Of a stretch of 64,000 nt of DNA, positions 29,753 to 39,081 are shown piece by piece; position 1 is the stretch's first letter; every line of letters begins with the position of its first letter. Under the pieces are notes generated by a model. That model did not search any database and was not told the DNA's origin. It saw nothing but the letters and a program-made list of their open reading frames with translations. A program made the translations under genes and the position numbers. Origin of the DNA: JAGQOZ01 sp041399205 (GTDB lineage Bacteria; Planctomycetota; Planctomycetia; Pirellulales; Pirellulaceae); the NCBI GenBank assembly GCA_041399205.1, contig JAWKTK010000010.1, positions 186,001-250,000 of the forward strand, in the 5' to 3' direction.

Positions 29753-32224
29753 TCAGTCCGAGTACCGAAAAAGTTGCTTCGATTGCAACTTCTTTAAACG
29801 AGCTTTGTGCCGCGCGTCCTGATCTCTATTCGCTGTAGCAACGGCGTTTTCTTGGCACCGAACGGCACGAACGAAATCACCACTGGCAGCCAATGCGGCC
29901 GCCATTCGGCTCCACGAATCAGAATCGTTCGGCAACGCCTTGACCAACGAACTAGCAATTTCCAACGCCAATTTCGAATCTTGTTGCGTGGTATCCGGAC
30001 AAGTTGCCAAGAGCCAAGCAAGACGCTGTGCCGCGGCCATGGACGGGCGATTCGAAAAAACTACGTCACGGTACGCCGAGATCGCTTCGGGCCACCGGCC
30101 AGTTTCTTCATACATATTTCCTAGCGTCAGCCGAGCCGGCGAATAATCCGGCTTGTCCCGCAAAACCGATTGCAGCAACCTTTCGGCGTCCGCCGGCTCC
30201 TGCAGCGCCACTTGCGTCACGGCCAGATTGTAACGGCCTTCCACCGACGTCGCGTCGATGGCCAAGACTTGTTCAAACTGTTGTTTCGCCTCCGTGAACC
30301 TGCCTTCTTCGCGAAAGATCACGCCCAGATTGTTGATTGCCTTTACATAACGAGGCTCCAGTTGAATGGCTCGTTGATAGTGGATCTTCGCTTGTTCGAA
30401 ATCAAGTTGCTGTTGAAAGACGGCTCCCAAATTGTTGTGAGCCGGGGCGAAATCAGGTGACAGCTGCACGGCTTTCTCCAAACTTGACTGAGCTTCCGGC
30501 AACAGGCCCCGGCGAAGGTGCGCACTTCCCAAACTATTGAGCGCCGGCACATGCTGTGGATCGGCCTGCAAGACGGTTTGCAGTTGCTGCATCGCCTTTT
30601 CGGTTTCCCCGGCCTCTAGCAACGCATTGGCAGCTAGATACTGTGTCTCCAGATCATGCGTCAGAAACTTCGCCGCCTGCTGCGCCAACCGGTTCGCTTC
30701 GTCCTGCTTTCCGGCCCAGCTCATCACTTTGGCCAAATTTCGCAACGCGTCGCCCTGAGCGGTTTCGTCAATCTGACCGCGAACCTGCGCGTCGACCTTC
30801 GCCAGCCACGTCGATCGGTCGGCTGCGGGAACGGGGCGAATCCACGTCCATTGGACCAGTTGATTCCACAGCTCCATCGCCAGCAATTGATGACCTTCGA
30901 TGGTGGGATGCACATGGTCCAGAAACATCGCCGCGCCGGGAATCTGGTGTTCGCTTTGCTGCGCGACGATGTCAGCAAAGTGAATCAACGGAACGTTGTG
31001 TTGATCGCAAACTTCATCTAAGGCCAATACGATTTCCGGTACCGCTCGCAGAGGACAAACGTCTTCCGACAACGCTTGCTGAAATGCGGACAACGCGGCG
31101 GCGACGTCTCCTTGCGCCATCTGAATCTTGCCTCGCAAAAAATGGGCGTCGGCATAACGAGGTGCAAGTTGAGAAACTTCGTCCAGCTTTGCCAAAGCGG
31201 CCGAAAAATCTTCCCTGGCGAACGCTTGCTGTGCTGCTTGGTAAAGTTGGACCACTTGTTGCGCATTGGATGGATCGTCGCATTCGCTCTTGAATGGCGA
31301 ACAATCGGCCAAATTGGACGCCGGTTGGACGAATACAATTTTGGCGTCACACTGATCGGCAATTTGGACCATCCGTTCCAGATTCTGGCGATAATGTGAC
31401 ACAATCTGACGGCGAAGTGCGTCATCACGGTGATATGCGTCCGGTCCAACACCACTGTCCAATTTGGCTTTTACTTCGCTGGACAAGACAATTTCACCGT
31501 TGTTGCGGCGTGAATCGTTTTGAGTAGACGCTTTGGGCGACTTCGCGAGATGCGGACTTCGGACCTGTGTCAGCACGTTCGCCAGTAGACTGTACGTCCG
31601 ACTGCTCGACAGCCAACCGGCAACGTTCTGCAACCAAGGCGGAAGCCGTTTGACTCGGCGATAAGTGCGTTCTTCCAGAAATTCGTTGTGCCCGGTGTAG
31701 ATGATGAACGCGTCTGGTTCATAGCGAGCCAATTCCTCCATAACCTTGACGATTCGATAGCTGGCGTAGCTAATGCCGCCCGCGTTGATCACTTCAAACT
31801 GCTTGTCCGCTACTGCCGGCGTGGACAGCATGGTTCGCAGCCAACCGGAATAGGACGTGGCGTCGGCATAAGGTCGCCCATACGTTGTAGATCCGCCCAG
31901 AGTAAAAATACGAATTGTATTGTCTGGCTTCTGCTGCGGAAACGTTTGATAGTTAAACCATTTCTGCTTCTGCGGAGCGGTCTCCAGCCAGATTTGGCCG
32001 TTGCGCGTCGTTTCGCTCAATAATAAAGCCTGATCAGAAAAACCGACCAACGGATCGGATGTCACCGACAACGGTTGCACGCCGCACAGCCACGCCAAGC
32101 CTTCGGCAAAGCCAAAGAACAGCAATGTGGCGACGGCGGCGAACCATATTCTCCGCCGCACCGTGGTCATTCGACGCGAACAACCGGGCTTCGAATTGCG
32201 TTTTTTTCTGGATGGCTTCACCAC
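29753..32224 (-). CDS. Membrane-anchored SGNH hydrolase with TPR repeats
   Basis: 823 residues. An N-terminal basic, hydrophobic helix (RRIWFAAVATLLFFGFAEGLAWLCG) anchors it. An SGNH-type hydrolase carries the blocks TLGGSTTYGRP, NAGGISYASYR, IIYTGHNEFLE and DHVHPTIEGHQL. One TPR lies inside the hydrolase section, and the C-terminal ~350 residues hold eight or so TPRs (e.g. FAPAHNNLGAVFQQQL). It would be an esterase/acetylhydrolase of exported or surface glycans with a protein-interaction tail. Family members with this layout are known in planctomycetes, but substrates are unknown. Confidence 0.75.
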   Translation of the reverse strand: MVKPSRKKRNSKPGCSRRMTTVRRRIWFAAVATLLFFGFAEGLAWLCGVQPLSVTSDPLVGFSDQALLLSETTRNGQIWLETAPQKQKWFNYQTFPQQKPDNTIRIFTLGGSTTYGRPYADATSYSGWLRTMLSTPAVADKQFEVINAGGISYASYRIVKVMEELARYEPDAFIIYTGHNEFLEERTYRRVKRLPPWLQNVAGWLSSSRTYSLLANVLTQVRSPHLAKSPKASTQNDSRRNNGEIVLSSEVKAKLDSGVGPDAYHRDDALRRQIVSHYRQNLERMVQIADQCDAKIVFVQPASNLADCSPFKSECDDPSNAQQVVQLYQAAQQAFAREDFSAALAKLDEVSQLAPRYADAHFLRGKIQMAQGDVAAALSAFQQALSEDVCPLRAVPEIVLALDEVCDQHNVPLIHFADIVAQQSEHQIPGAAMFLDHVHPTIEGHQLLAMELWNQLVQWTWIRPVPAADRSTWLAKVDAQVRGQIDETAQGDALRNLAKVMSWAGKQDEANRLAQQAAKFLTHDLETQYLAANALLEAGETEKAMQQLQTVLQADPQHVPALNSLGSAHLRRGLLPEAQSSLEKAVQLSPDFAPAHNNLGAVFQQQLDFEQAKIHYQRAIQLEPRYVKAINNLGVIFREEGRFTEAKQQFEQVLAIDATSVEGRYNLAVTQVALQEPADAERLLQSVLRDKPDYSPARLTLGNMYEETGRWPEAISAYRDVVFSNRPSMAAAQRLAWLLATCPDTTQQDSKLALEIASSLVKALPNDSDSWSRMAAALAASGDFVRAVRCQENAVATANRDQDARHKARLKKLQSKQLFRYSD

Positions 32225-32312
32225 GGACGAATCGGCCTAATGCGTGCTAGTGACAATCAGCGGTCACACGGCTTAAATGCATGCGCCACATCCATCGTCA
32301 CGAATCAAAACC

Positions 32313-33107
32313 CTATAGCTGGGAATACGCTTCCGGTACCACATACCAATTTGTGATTTTGGAAACTGTGTCCTTGTACTTCTCCATCCCTTTCATGCGG
32401 TTCCATTCGGGATGACCACCAAAGGCCTTCCAGTGTTCGTCATGAGCGGCTCGATTCGCGGCGGACAGCATGTAGATCAGATTCGGCACGTCGGGACCGA
32501 TCAGCGTTTCGCCATAAAACACGGGTGCCATGTGTACGTCTCGCATGATGTCAATTTCACCATCGTTGAACATCGCCACTTTCGCTCGGCCCTTTAATTC
32601 ATTGTGAGCCTCGTAAATGCGGATTTCAAACATGCGTTCGGATCGGTTTTTGGTTTGTTCAGGAAGTTCCATGACTGGCATGCCTTTGAACGCCTTCATG
32701 AAACGACTTTCAATTCGTTGATATGGCGGCTTATCCTTGGGTAACTGCATCAATTCTGCCGATGCCGTTTGGTATTCGTTGTCCGCTTCCAGTCGATCAT
32801 TCAGTGCCGCAAATGTTTCCATATTGGGAAACGGAATCAAGACAATCAACGCGTGGTCATCTGGTTGATCCATTTTGCGGAACACGCCAACGCGGTCGAT
32901 TTCCATTCGGCCCAAGGCAGGCAGCAACGCCTTTTCCAAATACCGGCCGACCACTTCTTGGTTCGCCGCAGAATTGATGTGGTAGTAGCGAAGTTCGTAG
33001 AATTCTTGCGGACGCGAATTTTGAGCTAATACCGGCACTGCATTTTGCCAGCCAGCCAATAACGCCAGAACGAACAAGAAGGGGAATCGATATTGAACGA
33101 AGCACAT
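32313..33107 (-). CDS. Secreted NIPSNAP-family protein
   Basis: 264 residues from ATG at 33107 (GGAAGGA 11 nt upstream). A signal peptide (FPFLFVLALLAGWQNAVPVLA) precedes two NIPSNAP halves, YELRYYHINSAANQEVVGRYLEKALLPALGR and FEIRIYEAHNELKGRAKVAM in shortened form, each with the ferredoxin-like alpha/beta fold. NIPSNAP proteins are of unknown function; exported two-domain members are common in planctomycetes. Confidence 0.85.
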   Translation of the reverse strand: MCFVQYRFPFLFVLALLAGWQNAVPVLAQNSRPQEFYELRYYHINSAANQEVVGRYLEKALLPALGRMEIDRVGVFRKMDQPDDHALIVLIPFPNMETFAALNDRLEADNEYQTASAELMQLPKDKPPYQRIESRFMKAFKGMPVMELPEQTKNRSERMFEIRIYEAHNELKGRAKVAMFNDGEIDIMRDVHMAPVFYGETLIGPDVPNLIYMLSAANRAAHDEHWKAFGGHPEWNRMKGMEKYKDTVSKITNWYVVPEAYSQL

Positions 33108-33255
33108 GGACGGAAATCCTTCCAAACGGAATGTCATTGGGCGGGAAACTCACGAATCTAATCCAACCAGCAGCAAAAAGCCATCACGCGACCAAAATGC
33201 CAGACGCGGAAACTTGTGTTGGACAAGCATCCAGCACAAGCCACTTGCCGCATGT

Positions 33256-34005
33256 TCAACATCGCAACGTACGGCCTCCGTCCACCACCAACGATTTGCC
33301 AGTGATAAATGGATTGATGGCCAGGCCAAAAATGGCGAGCGCAACATCTTCCGGAGTGGCGTGTCGCTGGAGCGGGGTCAGCTGTTTGTGGGGATCGGTA
33401 AATTTTTCCCAGCCGGCAATCCAACGAGTCTCGACGACTCCGGCGCCCACCGCGTTGATTCGCACGTCCGGCGCTTGGCTAAACGCCATGGCTTTGGTCA
33501 TATTCAGCACGGCCGCTTTGGAAGCGGAATACGCAATCGAACTCCCCTGTCCCGTGTAAGCTGCGATCGAAGAAACGTTGACAATGTGACCGCCGCTGCC
33601 TTTTCGCATTTGCTGAATGGCGGCTCGAGAAACATAGAACAATCCCTTCACGTTTACATTTAGAACTGAATCCCATTTTTCTTCGTCCATGCCGTCCAAG
33701 TCGGTTGGCGGGACAAAACTGGTGGTCGCGGCGTTGTTCACCAGTTGGTCTAGACGGCCGAATTCGGCGTAGACTTGTTCGCACATGCGTCTGACTTCAT
33801 GATCGTCCGCCACGTTGGCTTGGATGGCGATGGCGGTGCCACCAGCCGCTTGGATTTCAGCCACCGTCTGCTCGGCTTCGTTCCGAGACTTGGAATAATT
33901 CACTGCCACTGCGGCGCCTTCTTCAGCAAACAGCAAAGCAGTAGCACGACCGATTCCAGTGCCGCCGCCAGTAATTAAAGCAACTTGATTCGCGAGTCGG
34001 CTCAT
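33256..34005 (-). CDS. Short-chain dehydrogenase/reductase (SDR)
   Basis: 249 residues from ATG at 34005. A Rossmann cofactor motif TGGGTGIGRA, the NNAATTSF motif, catalytic Ser (NVSSIAAYTGQG) and the YSASK active-site pair identify it. The Arg/Ser content after the second strand (NYSKSRNEAE) favours NADP(H). The reaction cannot be named from sequence. It is divergent from the small membrane protein gene at 34155. Confidence 0.9.
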   Translation of the reverse strand: MSRLANQVALITGGGTGIGRATALLFAEEGAAVAVNYSKSRNEAEQTVAEIQAAGGTAIAIQANVADDHEVRRMCEQVYAEFGRLDQLVNNAATTSFVPPTDLDGMDEEKWDSVLNVNVKGLFYVSRAAIQQMRKGSGGHIVNVSSIAAYTGQGSSIAYSASKAAVLNMTKAMAFSQAPDVRINAVGAGVVETRWIAGWEKFTDPHKQLTPLQRHATPEDVALAIFGLAINPFITGKSLVVDGGRTLRC

Positions 34006-34154
34006 TTCAATACCCACCTAATCCTGGTTTGAGGCAATAAAAGCGTCTTAGTATAAGCGAACCGACTTTGCTTTCGCATGTACCGGAAGTTACGATAGAC
34101 GTGCGAACGACGTTAAAGTACGAATCTCGCAATGCGGTGAAGCGAAAGGCGGAA

Positions 34155-34670
34155 ATGGTAGACGAGTCCGAAGCCAATGGTCAATTGCGTTGTAGAACGC
34201 TCGCTTGGCGACATTTTCAATTCGCCTGGTGGTCACTCTTGTGTTTCCTCAGTTTGGGAATTGCTTTGGAGCTGCTGCACGGTTTCAAAGTTGGCTGGTA
34301 CTTAGAGCCGGCATTCGAAACTCGACGATTGATGTGGACGTTGGGACACACGCACGGCACGCTCTTGTCACTGGTGCATATCGCCTTGGGTGCCACATTG
34401 GCGTTGTTTACGCAGGAAATTTCCAAGCCGCTGCGATGGGCGTCACCTTGTTTGTTTGCCGCCAGTTTCCTGTTACCCGGAGGCTTCTTTCTGGGCGGAA
34501 TTTTTCTGTATTCCGGAGATCCGGGCCTGGGTATTTTTCTAGTGCCGCTGGGCGCACTGCTATTATTCTTGGCGGTACTACTGACGGCGCTGGCGACGAG
34601 TCGTTCCATTCGCTCGACGACGAAACCAGCAACTTCACCACCGGAAAACAAACGACGCAAACGTTCGTAG
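34155..34670 (+). CDS. Four-helix membrane protein, unknown function
   Basis: 171 residues if translated from ATG at 34155; a start at 34068 would add 29 polar residues. Helices are FAWWSLLCFLSLGIALELLHG, TLLSLVHIALGATLALF, LFAASFLLPGGFFLGGIFLY and FLVPLGALLLFLAVLLTA, ending in a basic tail. GHTHGTLLS in the second loop is a histidine-rich spot that could bind metal or haem. It is followed 57 bp later by the octaheme cytochrome gene, so it could be a partner. Confidence 0.6.
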   Translation: MVDESEANGQLRCRTLAWRHFQFAWWSLLCFLSLGIALELLHGFKVGWYLEPAFETRRLMWTLGHTHGTLLSLVHIALGATLALFTQEISKPLRWASPCLFAASFLLPGGFFLGGIFLYSGDPGLGIFLVPLGALLLFLAVLLTALATSRSIRSTTKPATSPPENKRRKRS

Positions 34671-34727
34671 CCAGTCCCTTCAGAACGGACAAAGGCAAAG
34701 AATCCGCAACGGTATAGGCGAAAAACA

Positions 34728-36725
34728 ATGTCGCTGGAACACGTATTCATTACTGTCATCTTCTGTGCGGCAGTGATTCCTATCGTGGCAACGTTGGGCA
34801 ATTTGGTTGTCGGCCGCAAAACCGTCACGCTCAGCTTAATGGGAGCCTGGTTGTTGGTTCTGCTTTTGGTACTGACCATGGGTTGGCTCATGCGCGAACC
34901 GGTCGAAGTGCCACCGCAAGCGGCGTTTCGCCCCAAGCAAGTGCCGACAAATGGTTACGTTGGATCAAACGCTTGTCGCAGCTGCCATCCGCACGAACAT
35001 GACACATGGCATGATTCGTATCACCGTACCATGACGCAAGTGGCGACGGCCGATTCGTTGATTCCGGCGGTCAACCACGAACCAATCCAAATCGGACCGA
35101 TGCAGTTTCGCTTAAACAGTGATGGCGACAACGTCTGGGCTGACGTTTTGCATTCGGGGTCGCCCGGTCAAGAGTCGCAAGTTTCGCGCATGAGTCGTCG
35201 CATTGCCATGACCACTGGTTCGCACCACATGCAGTTGCTGTGGTATCCGCAAGCGGAAGACAATCGTTTGTTGGGCATGTTTCCGTTTGTATATTTGATT
35301 GAACAGCAACGCTGGATTCCTCGAGGTGCCGCGTTTCTGCAGCCAGCGTTTTCATTGGATGACGAACTGGGCCGGTGGAATCAAACGTGCATTGTCTGTC
35401 ATGCGACAAACGGTCGGATGCGAGCGGCCGAAGGATACGACGCAGAACTGGGCGAAAAGTTTGTGGATGCCAGTCGAGTCGATTCGGAGGTGTCCGAATT
35501 TGGCATTTCTTGCGAAGCATGCCACGGTCCCGGACAACAACACGTTCAACAGAATCGCAGTCCGTTGGTTAGGTATCAAAAGCATCTGACCAACACACCC
35601 GATGCTACCATTGTCAATCCGCTGGATTTGCCGCACGACTTAGAATCACAAGTCTGCGGTCAATGTCATTCGGTCCAAATGGCTACTTCGGTCACCGATT
35701 GGTCCAAAGACGGCTTCGCGTATCGCCCCGGTGATGATTTACATACTACTCCCGACCGCTTTATCTTTCGAGTGTCCAATCGGCCGACGGAGAACGAACA
35801 ACGTGTCATGGATAGTCACCCGGAATTTGTGCAGGATCATTTCTGGCCCGATGGGATGGTGCGAATTTCCGGACGCGAATACAGCGGTTTGATAGAATCG
35901 CCCTGCTATCAACGCGGAGAACTGTCGTGCTTGAGTTGTCATCGACTGCACCAATCGCAGCAAGACCAACGCGATCGAGAAGACTGGAAAGCGAACCAAT
36001 TGGATGAACTCGCTTTGGCGAACACGGCTTGCACTCAATGCCATGCCAAGTTGACGGATTCGCAGCAGTTGACCGAGCACACTCATCATGCGGCAGATTC
36101 GTCCGGAAGCCAGTGCTACAACTGCCACATGCCGTACACCACCTACGGTCTGCTGAAAGCGATTCGTTCGCATGAAATTGATGTCCCTAGTGTCGCGACG
36201 ACCTTGACTACCGGGCGTCCGAACGCGTGCAATCAATGTCACTTAGACAAAACGCTCAAGTGGACGTCGCAGCACTTGGCCGATTGGTTCCAGACCGATT
36301 CACCAGAATTGACGGACGATCAACAAAGCATTGCCGCGTCTGTACTATGGATGCTGGAAGGCGACGCTGGTTTACGCGCGATCACGGCGTGGACCTACGG
36401 CTGGTCGGCCGCGCAGGAAGCTTCTGGTACTCAATGGATGACACCCTATCTGGCTCAACTGCTGGAAGATCCTTACGCGGCAGTGCGCTTTATCGCGTCC
36501 AAATCCCTGGAATCACTGACGCCGCCCGCCATGGAGGACTACGATTTCATCGGGAGTGCTCGGCTGCATGCAGACGTTCATCAACGGCTGTTGCATAATT
36601 GGAATGCCACCAGTGTGTCAGCCAATTCGGAAGTCTTGATCGATGCGAATGGAGAATTGGACGATAAGACATTTCAGCGTCTCTTGCATCTTCGCGACGA
36701 CCGACCCATCACCTTGGTCGAATGA
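34728..36725 (+). CDS. Membrane-anchored octaheme cytochrome c
   Basis: 665 residues. Two N-terminal helices (HVFITVIFCAAVIPIVATLG and LSLMGAWLLVLLLVLTMGWL) are followed by a large periplasmic domain with eight CxxCH haem sites: CRSCH, CIVCH, CEACH, CGQCH, CLSCH, CTQCH, CYNCH and CNQCH. Multihaem cytochromes of this type transfer electrons or reduce nitrogen and sulfur compounds; with no lysine-ligated CxxCK, a nitrite reductase assignment is not supported. Distal His ligands are abundant. A preceding small membrane protein may help anchor it. Confidence 0.85.
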   Translation: MSLEHVFITVIFCAAVIPIVATLGNLVVGRKTVTLSLMGAWLLVLLLVLTMGWLMREPVEVPPQAAFRPKQVPTNGYVGSNACRSCHPHEHDTWHDSYHRTMTQVATADSLIPAVNHEPIQIGPMQFRLNSDGDNVWADVLHSGSPGQESQVSRMSRRIAMTTGSHHMQLLWYPQAEDNRLLGMFPFVYLIEQQRWIPRGAAFLQPAFSLDDELGRWNQTCIVCHATNGRMRAAEGYDAELGEKFVDASRVDSEVSEFGISCEACHGPGQQHVQQNRSPLVRYQKHLTNTPDATIVNPLDLPHDLESQVCGQCHSVQMATSVTDWSKDGFAYRPGDDLHTTPDRFIFRVSNRPTENEQRVMDSHPEFVQDHFWPDGMVRISGREYSGLIESPCYQRGELSCLSCHRLHQSQQDQRDREDWKANQLDELALANTACTQCHAKLTDSQQLTEHTHHAADSSGSQCYNCHMPYTTYGLLKAIRSHEIDVPSVATTLTTGRPNACNQCHLDKTLKWTSQHLADWFQTDSPELTDDQQSIAASVLWMLEGDAGLRAITAWTYGWSAAQEASGTQWMTPYLAQLLEDPYAAVRFIASKSLESLTPPAMEDYDFIGSARLHADVHQRLLHNWNATSVSANSEVLIDANGELDDKTFQRLLHLRDDRPITLVE

Positions 36726-36845
36726 GTCCATCTCGTTGCAAAGGGCACGCATCACGCCTTTGCCAGTGACTGTGCACGCCTGCGGATTCCGTTAGAATTG
36801 CATTCATGCAATTGCCCTAGAAATCTATTAGACGAGTTTCCCGCC

Positions 36846-38504
36846 ATGTCACGCTACGCTGCTCTGATCTTGTTTGTGCTCTTTTTGCGAACCGGTTTTG
36901 CCCAAGCCCCGTTTCAATTCGAAATTCCGGGATACGATGCGGATCGGTTTCGCATTACCACGTTCGCAACCGGCTTGAACTATCCGGTCGGCATGGTCGA
37001 ATTCGAAGACGGATCGATTGGCGTCTTGACCAGCAACGGTTCGTCTTTCTTTGGCAGTAGTTCTGGATCAATTCTGAAGCTGACCGACACGGACGGCGAC
37101 GGCGTTTCAGATCAAAACGAAACGCTGACCGATCAAGTGCCGGGCGGCAAGATGAGTTCTTTGCGGCGAGCGGGAGACTTACTGTTTGCAACGGGGCAGG
37201 GGACCAGCATGTCGATTTTTGAAATCGGTGATGCCGAAGTTTCACAGATTGCAGAACTGGACATGCGTTACAGCGGCAGTTGGTTGCATCCACATTCGGC
37301 GTTGGCGGCGCAACAAGATGGTGAAAACTATTCGCTGTACTTTCAGCTCGGTTCGGACCGCAACTTTGACACGACGACTCGCACCGTCACGCTGGACGCC
37401 GACTTCGGTCTGACCGCAGAATTAGCCGGAGACGCACTGCACCGCTTGGACTTTGCTTATTCGAACCAAGACGGTTTTTCGAATGCGTCCGTAACGCAAA
37501 TCGCCTCGGGACTTCGCAATGCAGCTGGCATGGCGTTCCATCCGTTGACAGGGAATTTGTACTTAGAAGACAACGGCATTGACGGAGTGCAAAACCCCAA
37601 CGAACCGACCAGTGCGGACGAAATCAACGTCATTCCGCTGGGTACAGATACCATCGTTGACTTTGGCTTTCCTCACAACTACGTCGAATATCGGACGGGC
37701 AATCTGATTGGCAATCCCGATCTGGCTCCGTTGATTGCCTTCTTGCCTTTGCCGAATCCAGCGGACGGAGCGGAAGCGGAAGGGCCAAATGACATCAGCT
37801 TTGGCCCGGCAAATTTTCCGTTGCCGTTACACACGGGGCTGTTTGTCGGCATGCACGGCAAGTTCAGTCTGGGCGGCACGGCCAACGAAGAGAATCCGCT
37901 GGTGTTTGTCGATTTTCGAGACAATTCCTATTCGCATGTGATCGCCAACACGGAACCGGACGTAGGACATCTGGACGGTATTTTGGCTACGGACAATGCA
38001 ATGTATTTGGCAGATATTTCGCCCAGCGGTGGGTTTAGCGCCGGCGCAAATCGTTCCGGAGTCATCTACCGAATTGAAAGCTTGTATCCGTCGATCGATG
38101 CCATTTCCAACGCCATCCAGCAAGGCAGCACCGACTCGCATTTTGATTTGGACAAGAACGGCCAAATAGATCAAGCGGATCGAACCATGTTGATTCGTCA
38201 AATCCACGACACGTATTTGGGTGATGCGAATATGGACGGCAAGTTTAATTCGTCCGATTTGGTGCAGGTCTTTCAAGCCGAACTATACGAAACCGACGCT
38301 GTTGCCAACTGGGCTCAAGGCGATTGGAATGGTGACCAGCGATTCGGATCGGCCGACTTGGTCGCTGCGTTCCAAGACGGATCCCATATGGACGCTACCA
38401 TCCAAACCGTGCCCGAACCGGCAGGTGGCCTTGTTTGGATCGTCGTCGCCATGGTTACCATGTTCCATTGGCGCTTGCCACGTCGACGCTTGGTCCGAGC
38501 CTAA
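36846..38504 (+). CDS. Secreted PQQ-dependent sugar-dehydrogenase-like beta-propeller protein with dockerin and PEP-CTERM
   Basis: 552 residues from ATG at 36846. The signal peptide is SRYAALILFVLFLRTGFAQ. The body is a six-bladed propeller of the soluble glucose/sorbosone dehydrogenase (GSDH) type, e.g. ATGLNYPVGMVEFEDGSIGV, SGLRNAAGMAFHPLTGNLYL and FGFPHNYVEYRTGN. It ends with a dockerin-like pair (GDANMDGKFNSSDLVQVF, GDWNGDQRFGSADLVAAF) and a VPEP...RLPRRRL PEP-CTERM signal. Whether it binds PQQ is not certain from sequence. The same C-terminal layout is found in the 28356-29606 protein. Confidence 0.75.
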   Translation: MSRYAALILFVLFLRTGFAQAPFQFEIPGYDADRFRITTFATGLNYPVGMVEFEDGSIGVLTSNGSSFFGSSSGSILKLTDTDGDGVSDQNETLTDQVPGGKMSSLRRAGDLLFATGQGTSMSIFEIGDAEVSQIAELDMRYSGSWLHPHSALAAQQDGENYSLYFQLGSDRNFDTTTRTVTLDADFGLTAELAGDALHRLDFAYSNQDGFSNASVTQIASGLRNAAGMAFHPLTGNLYLEDNGIDGVQNPNEPTSADEINVIPLGTDTIVDFGFPHNYVEYRTGNLIGNPDLAPLIAFLPLPNPADGAEAEGPNDISFGPANFPLPLHTGLFVGMHGKFSLGGTANEENPLVFVDFRDNSYSHVIANTEPDVGHLDGILATDNAMYLADISPSGGFSAGANRSGVIYRIESLYPSIDAISNAIQQGSTDSHFDLDKNGQIDQADRTMLIRQIHDTYLGDANMDGKFNSSDLVQVFQAELYETDAVANWAQGDWNGDQRFGSADLVAAFQDGSHMDATIQTVPEPAGGLVWIVVAMVTMFHWRLPRRRLVRA

Positions 38505-38568
38505 CGCTCAAGCGGCTAGGCTTCGGCGCGAAGAAAAAGAGTAGATTGGTTAACGAGGACGATTTTCT

Positions 38569-39081
38569 ATGACCGTGAAAGACCGAATTCGCGTTGTCGT
38601 AGGTGATATTACTCAACTGAATGTCGACGCCATTGTGAACGCTGCCAACCATTCGCTGTTGGGAGGTGGCGGCGTGGACGGAGCCATCCACCGCGCGGCG
38701 GGGCCTGAACTATTAGCCGAATGTCGCGACTTGAAGGGTTGTGAAACGGGCGACGCCAAGATCACTCGAGCCTACCAACTGCCTGCTCGGCATGTTATCC
38801 ACACGGTCGGCCCCGTTTGGTACGGCGGGAATTCAGACGAACCAGAACTCTTGCGATCTTGTTATGGCAGATCGTTAGAAATTGCCAAAGAAAACGAATT
38901 ACGTTCGCTTGCCTTTCCGTGTATCTCGACAGGCGTTTACGGCTATCCAAAACCACAAGCTTGCGACGTCGCGGTGTCGACAGTCATTGAATGGCTGGCC
39001 GAAAATGCGTTGCCCGAAACGATTACGTTCTGCTGTTTTAGCGAAGATGACGGGCAACTCTATCGAACACGTTTGGGATAA
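38569..39081 (+). CDS. Macro domain protein (O-acetyl-ADP-ribose deacetylase-like)
   Basis: 170 residues, single macro domain. Motifs: GDITQLNVDAIVNAANHSLLGGGGVDGAIHRAAGP shortened to VNAANHSLLGGGGVDGAI, AYQLPARHVIHTVGPVW and FPCISTGVYGYP. Members remove ADP-ribose from proteins and RNA or hydrolyse O-acetyl-ADP-ribose. It overlaps the convergent GDSL-hydrolase gene by 22 bp at the 3' end. Confidence 0.93.
   Translation: MTVKDRIRVVVGDITQLNVDAIVNAANHSLLGGGGVDGAIHRAAGPELLAECRDLKGCETGDAKITRAYQLPARHVIHTVGPVWYGGNSDEPELLRSCYGRSLEIAKENELRSLAFPCISTGVYGYPKPQACDVAVSTVIEWLAENALPETITFCCFSEDDGQLYRTRLG

Noticed and set aside
34217..34936. 239-codon minus-strand open frame
   Set aside because: It lies opposite the membrane protein gene and the start of the cytochrome gene; its content is polar and lacks a family match.
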